Below are positions 60,159 to 64,000 of a stretch of DNA of 64,000 nt, one piece after another; the stretch's first letter is position 1; every line of letters starts with the position of its first letter. A program made the position numbers and the translations under genes. The notes below the pieces were generated by a model. It saw nothing but the letters and a program-made list of their open reading frames with translations. It did no database searches and was not told the origin of the DNA. Source of the stretch: Thermoleophilia bacterium. Lineage in GTDB: Bacteria > Actinomycetota > Thermoleophilia > BMS3ABIN01. The DNA lies in NCBI GenBank assembly GCA_020053595.1, contig JAGVMV010000010.1, positions 1 through 64,000 on the forward strand. Direction: 5' to 3'.

Positions 60159-61268
60159 TTGAAAGCAGTAATTCTGGTTGGTGGCCAGGGCACGCGCCTC
60201 CGCCCCCTTACTCTGGGGACGCCGAAGCCGATGGTGCCTCTGGCCAACAAGCCGTTTGTCTCATATGTCCTGGAACGGCTGCGCAACCATGGCATCAGCG
60301 AAGTTGTTTTTTCCATGGGCTATCTGCCCGACGGCATCAAGGCATATTTTGGCGACGGCGGCGATTTGGGCCTTAAGGTCACATATGTGACCGAGGAACG
60401 GCCGCTGGGGACCGCGGGAGCGGTCAAGAACGTGGAGGAGCATGTGGGTGATGGCGACTTCCTGGTGCTCAATGGCGACATCCTCACCGACCTGGACCTG
60501 GGCAGCCTGATCGCCTACCACAACGAGAAGCAGGCGGTAGCCACGATCGCCCTGACACCGGTTGAGGACCCGACCGCCTACGGCCTTGTACGGACCGGAG
60601 GAGCCGGGGAAGTAATCGGTTTCCTGGAGAAGCCCAGCTGGGACCAGATCGATACCAATCTCATCAATGCCGGCACCTACGTGCTCCGGAGCGAGGTTTT
60701 TGATCTGATTCCGCCTGGCGTGGAACACTCGTTCGAACGCGGCGTCTTTCCGCGGCTGGTCGGCAAGGGGCTCTATGGTTATCGCAGTGACGATTACTGG
60801 ATGGATATAGGTACGCCGGAGAAATATCTGCAGGCCCACTACGACATCCTCGAAAAAAATGTTGAGACCAGCGTCTCCGATTGTCTCGACCAGGATTTTG
60901 TCTGCATGCAGGGTCAGGTGCATCTGGAGACCGGCGCCAAACTGGTGCCGCCGGTCATCATCGGCGAAGGCTGCACCATCAGGGCGGGTGCGCGCGTGGG
61001 CCGTATGGCCATAGTCGGGCCTGGCTGCACCATTGCGGCGGGCAGTGTCGTGGAGGAATCGGTGCTTCAGGAGGGATGCATCCTGGAAGAGAACGCGGTC
61101 GTGCGCCGCAGTATCATCGCCAAGGGGGCTTCGGTGGGAGCGGGCACCCTCGTCGCCGGCGGCGCCATCATCGGTGAAAACGCCAGGGTCGAGGGTGACA
61201 ATATCCTGACGAACCACATCCGTATTTACCCAGGCACTGTGGTACGCAAGGGATCAATCAAGTTCTGA
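60159..61268 (+). CDS. Sugar-nucleotide pyrophosphorylase, GDP-mannose type
   Basis: 369 residues from TTG 60159 (GGGGG just upstream); the longer frame is not family-like. KAVILVGGQGTRLRPLTLGTPKPMVPLANKP is the nucleotidyltransferase signature (short form: GGQGTRLRPLT), with VLNGDILTDLD for the metal. The C-terminal third is a left-handed beta-helix of hexapeptide repeats (IGEGCTIRAGARVG, IVGPGCTIAAGSVV). Size and layout match mannose-1-phosphate guanylyltransferases (GMPP-beta-like), consistent with gmd-rmd at 17.4-19.3 kb; glucose-1-phosphate specificity is possible. Confidence 0.85.
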   Translation: MKAVILVGGQGTRLRPLTLGTPKPMVPLANKPFVSYVLERLRNHGISEVVFSMGYLPDGIKAYFGDGGDLGLKVTYVTEERPLGTAGAVKNVEEHVGDGDFLVLNGDILTDLDLGSLIAYHNEKQAVATIALTPVEDPTAYGLVRTGGAGEVIGFLEKPSWDQIDTNLINAGTYVLRSEVFDLIPPGVEHSFERGVFPRLVGKGLYGYRSDDYWMDIGTPEKYLQAHYDILEKNVETSVSDCLDQDFVCMQGQVHLETGAKLVPPVIIGEGCTIRAGARVGRMAIVGPGCTIAAGSVVEESVLQEGCILEENAVVRRSIIAKGASVGAGTLVAGGAIIGENARVEGDNILTNHIRIYPGTVVRKGSIKF

Positions 61269-61920
61269 CAGGCCAGGCCGCCGCCAAAGCTTCGCGCGCC
61301 AGTTCTCCAACCGACCGTTGCACCAGCTCGCCGTTTTCATAGATAGTCAGCTTCCCGTCATCGTCGGTCAGGCCGCCGATGGTTTCCCTGACATTGACTC
61401 CGGCCCGCGACGCAGCCCAGACAGCCATTCCCCTGACCTCAGGGTCTTCGTTTCCCAGGGAATCCCTGATAATCCTGTCGCTGCCGGCTATGCCGGTAAT
61501 GCCCGCTTCTCCCATTCTTCCGGCGGCCCGGAGAACTCCTTTGAGGAAGACCTTCTCCTCATCCTCGGAGTGGAGGGAGATGATAATCGGCGGGATGTCG
61601 GGAAACTGCCGGGGAGCGGCGATAGCGATTTCCGCCAACAGCTCCGGGGCGCTCCAGCCCATGCCACCCGACTCCTCCCGCGCCGACCAGAGAATCCTTT
61701 GCACTGTGTTGCGGACCGACGCCTGGTTCTCTTTCGCTACGGCAGCCGCCGCCGCGCCGATCGCCTCGATGGCACGCCAGCACAAAAGCTCATCCTTGTT
61801 ATAGGCCAGCGCGACGAGTTTTCCAAAGGTGCGTTTGTCAGCGCTGGCGAGTTCCGCCACGCGCGCATAGTCACCGGCGAGCAATGCCTGTTTGAGTTCG
61901 TTCTTGAGGGATGGGGCCAT
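61258..61920 (-). CDS. DVU0298-type HEAT-repeat protein
   Basis: 220 residues, helical. KRTFGKLVALAYNKDELLCWRAIEAIGAAAAA and WSAREESGGMGWSAPELLAEI (short forms: KLVALAYNKDELLCWRA, GGMGWSAPELLAEI) match the DVU0298 family, small HEAT-like proteins of unknown function. The C-terminus carries a repeat-like WPVRT end. It overlaps the end of the pyrophosphorylase gene convergently by 11 bp. Confidence 0.78.
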   Translation of the reverse strand: MAPSLKNELKQALLAGDYARVAELASADKRTFGKLVALAYNKDELLCWRAIEAIGAAAAAVAKENQASVRNTVQRILWSAREESGGMGWSAPELLAEIAIAAPRQFPDIPPIIISLHSEDEEKVFLKGVLRAAGRMGEAGITGIAGSDRIIRDSLGNEDPEVRGMAVWAASRAGVNVRETIGGLTDDDGKLTIYENGELVQRSVGELAREALAAAWPVRT

Positions 61921-62043
61921 AGGGAGATTTTAACCGCACAAAGGCCGGGTGAAACCAGTTGAAGCTGTTTACGGCGCAGGATATGCAGCCGGGTTGACGC
62001 TGCTGCCTGCTGAAGCCACGACAGGATCATCCGATTGGTTTTG

Positions 62044-63339
62044 CTACGAGCGGCCGATCCCCTCGTAGGTAAATCCGGCGTCTCGTATCTTCTGCGGGTC
62101 GAGGAAGTTACGTCCGTCAATGATCAGGGGGCGGCGCATCAGCTTCTTCATCTGCTCTAGTGGCAGGTCGGAGAACTCGTCCCATTCGGTGACCAGTACG
62201 ACCGCGTCGCTGTCCCTGACGGCCGAGAGGATGTCGTCGCAGAGCAGTATGCCGCGGACAGCTTTGGCGGCATACGGAATCGCTACCGGGTCGTAGGCCT
62301 TGACCAGGGCGCCGTCGCCAAGAAGCCGGGAAGCCAGGACGATTGAAGATGCTTCACGCAGGTCGCTGGTATTGGGCTTGAAGGCCAGCCCGAGCAATGC
62401 GATGGTCTTGTCGGTCAGCGTGCCCAGGTGTTTCTGGAGCTTGTTGACTACCCGTCGCTTCTGCAGCTCGTTCACTTCGATAACGGCGGTGAGCAGCTGG
62501 AAATGATAGCCCGAGTTGCCGGCGATCTGTTTCAGAGCCGTCACGTCCTTGGGAAAACAGGAGCCGCCAAAACCGATCCCGGCGTTGAGGAAGTGCTTGC
62601 CGATGCGCTGGTCATAGCCCATGCCGTCGGCAACCACGGTTACATCGGCGCCAACTTCCTCACAGACGTTGGCGATTTCATTGATGAAAGAGATCTTTGT
62701 CGCCAAAAAGGCGTTCGAGGCGTACTTGATCATCTCCGCCGTGGGAATGTTTGTCCTGAGGACAGGAGTATCCACGTTTTTGTAGAGGGCTGCCACTTTC
62801 TCGCCCGCCTCGGCATTGCGTGAGCCGATAACCACACGATCAGGGTTCAGAAAATCCTCGATGGCCGAACCCTCGCGTAAAAACTCAGGATTGGATACAT
62901 AGTCAATATTGGTCACTTCCTGCCGGGCCAGTTCGGAGCTTATTTTGTTGCCGGTACCTACCGGAACTGTACTTTTCATCACCAGGATATGGTGGTCGGT
63001 GGAGAGCCCGGGCAGCGCCGACATCACAGCGAAGACGCGGCTCAGGTCGGCGTCCCCGGTAAAGGTCGGAGGCGTGTCAACGGCGATGAAAACCAGTTCA
63101 CAGCGATCGAAAATGTCTGAAAGTGAAGTGGTGAAGGTCATGCGTTCGCGGTTTTTCTCGATCAGCTCGGGAAGGCCCGGTTCGTAGATGGGGATCTGCC
63201 CCTCCTTGAGCGCCGCGATCTTTTCGCCGTCGATATCCATGCACACGACATGGTTGCCGAGTTCGGCCAGGCAGGTGCCCGTAACCAGGCCTACATAGCC
63301 AATACCGATCATGCCTACATGTGTAATTTCAGCTGTCAT
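62044..63339 (-). CDS. ugd: UDP-glucose 6-dehydrogenase
   Basis: 431 residues. GMIGIGYVGLVTGTCLAELG binds NAD; FIAVDTPP and VPVGTG follow; GIGFGGSCFPKDVTAL holds the catalytic Cys; KPNTSDLREASSI is the C-terminal domain. It oxidises UDP-glucose to UDP-glucuronate for surface polysaccharide. It overlaps the LytR_C gene upstream by 4 bp (same strand), tying it to envelope assembly. Confidence 0.93.
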   Translation of the reverse strand: MTAEITHVGMIGIGYVGLVTGTCLAELGNHVVCMDIDGEKIAALKEGQIPIYEPGLPELIEKNRERMTFTTSLSDIFDRCELVFIAVDTPPTFTGDADLSRVFAVMSALPGLSTDHHILVMKSTVPVGTGNKISSELARQEVTNIDYVSNPEFLREGSAIEDFLNPDRVVIGSRNAEAGEKVAALYKNVDTPVLRTNIPTAEMIKYASNAFLATKISFINEIANVCEEVGADVTVVADGMGYDQRIGKHFLNAGIGFGGSCFPKDVTALKQIAGNSGYHFQLLTAVIEVNELQKRRVVNKLQKHLGTLTDKTIALLGLAFKPNTSDLREASSIVLASRLLGDGALVKAYDPVAIPYAAKAVRGILLCDDILSAVRDSDAVVLVTEWDEFSDLPLEQMKKLMRRPLIIDGRNFLDPQKIRDAGFTYEGIGRS

Positions 63340-64000
63340 ACTACCGGTTTAAATGAGATTGCCAGCTGGACCATTGTGTCCTCAGCGAGCGAGCTTTGCA
63401 GGGAATTGCTGATCCAGCAGACCACATCGCCGTCCTGCCAGGCCAGATATCTGAGCTTGTCGTTGGCATAGTAGAATCGATAGTTCTTTCCGTTTATTTC
63501 GCGCTCCAGTGTCGGCTTCTCCAGGAGCGGCGCATTGGTAAAGGTCGTCTCCATGATACCCCAACTGTTGCCGGCCTCATTCTCGACTACCACCTTGAGG
63601 GCCGGCCTGGGGCCATCGTCAGTCTGGATTTCGTAGTTATGGAAATCCACGTAATCAAACTCGGCCGGGAAGCTGGTTGGCTTCTGAACCGGGAACGGCA
63701 GCTGCAGCGAAGCCGCCTGCCAGCTGCGGCGGTTGTCCTCGGAGTCCTGCTCGAAGTGCAGCGCCGCCTTCACTTCCGGCTGTTTCTCGGTCAGCTGACC
63801 CTCGAAGCCGGTGCCGACTGCGATTAGTATCTGGGTCTTGGTCTTCTGCTCGGAAGGCATCGGCGAGACCACGGCCGGCTTGAACAGGGTGGCCAATTCA
63901 TCGGCTGCGGCCTGATTACCCTCGCGGAAGTATATCTGATTCTCGACGTAGCTGTTATTGGCGTTGCCGCCGATTTCCACCGAAGTGCAACCCTTCTGCC
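63336..64000 (-). CDS. LytR C-terminal domain protein, 5' part outside the window
   Basis: About 221 residues visible; the frame remains open past GTG 63980 to the window edge (preceding residues CTSVEIGGNANNSYVE), so the gene begins beyond 64000. NSYVENQIYFREGNQAAADELATLF and a following ILIAVGTGFEGQL match LytR_C, the C-terminal domain of LCP-type wall ligases and related proteins (short form: IYFREGNQAAADELA). After it comes an unusual ~120-residue beta-rich extension (FDYVDFHNYEIQ, WQDGDVVCWISNS) that I do not recognise. Stop overlaps ugd start. Confidence 0.65.
   Translation of the reverse strand, partial: QKGCTSVEIGGNANNSYVENQIYFREGNQAAADELATLFKPAVVSPMPSEQKTKTQILIAVGTGFEGQLTEKQPEVKAALHFEQDSEDNRRSWQAASLQLPFPVQKPTSFPAEFDYVDFHNYEIQTDDGPRPALKVVVENEAGNSWGIMETTFTNAPLLEKPTLEREINGKNYRFYYANDKLRYLAWQDGDVVCWISNSLQSSLAEDTMVQLAISFKPVV

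Overview
The window is GC-rich chromosomal DNA from a bacterium, most likely a deep-branching Actinomycetota lineage. The evidence is indirect: two core clusters in the expected order (rpsF-ssb-rpsR-DUF2232-rplI-dnaB and rpmH-rnpA-yidD-yidC-jag), frequent GTG/TTG starts, strong AGGAGG ribosome sites, and a wall-type LytR C-terminal protein. No rRNA, tRNA or CRISPR array was found, and I cannot name the species.

Layout. 1-10.5 kb is an accessory, defence-type region: the 3' end of a DUF5131 gene, a decayed DUF1016 copy made of palindromes, a CopG antitoxin behind a wrecked toxin, an intact DUF1016/YhcG nuclease gene between two copies of a 59-bp double-hairpin element, a lone hsdR, VapB beside a truncated VapC, a UPF0149/SEC-C protein, an AAA-DUF4143 ATPase and an intact AbrB-PIN toxin pair. 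10.6-17.3 kb holds the ribosomal/replication operon followed by pabB-pabC. 17.3-19.4 kb carries gmd-rmd (GDP-deoxysugar). 19.5-24.3 kb has three ArsR regulators, a J-domain protein, an RND/MMPL transporter and a methyltransferase.

24-27.8 kb is the most interesting part. It runs ArsR (cysteine-rich) - DsrE - thioredoxin/sulfide:quinone-reductase-like fusion - second SQR-like flavoprotein. The fusion is interrupted at codon 41 by an in-frame TGA exactly where the first redox cysteine of a CxxC should be. The TGA is followed after 10 nt by a compact hairpin laid out like a bacterial SECIS, so I read it as a selenocysteine (UxxC) enzyme acting on reduced or persulfide sulfur.

27.8-36.4 kb contains a YugP peptidase, a flippase-like membrane protein, ddl, a FlgM-like protein, and a block of TIM-barrel / radical SAM / response regulator / histidine kinase / htrA, with a TTAAC direct-repeat operator before htrA. 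36.4-39.9 kb is a second accessory insert: a TOTE-type primase-helicase and a DUF4258 toxin pair. 40-48.8 kb holds AcuC, an IMPase-like protein, AmrS, TreT and OtsA (trehalose), a phasin-like protein, a GT39-like membrane protein and a GNAT-like protein. 49-64 kb has envelope and housekeeping genes: a phosphoesterase, LemA-HtpX, RadC, a possible origin region, rpmH to jag, an HD/OB nuclease, rarA, a GDP-mannose pyrophosphorylase-like enzyme, ugd and a LytR_C protein cut by the window end.

Most coordinates are exact in frame; several starts were moved from the longest frame to the codon with a ribosome site, as explained in each entry.
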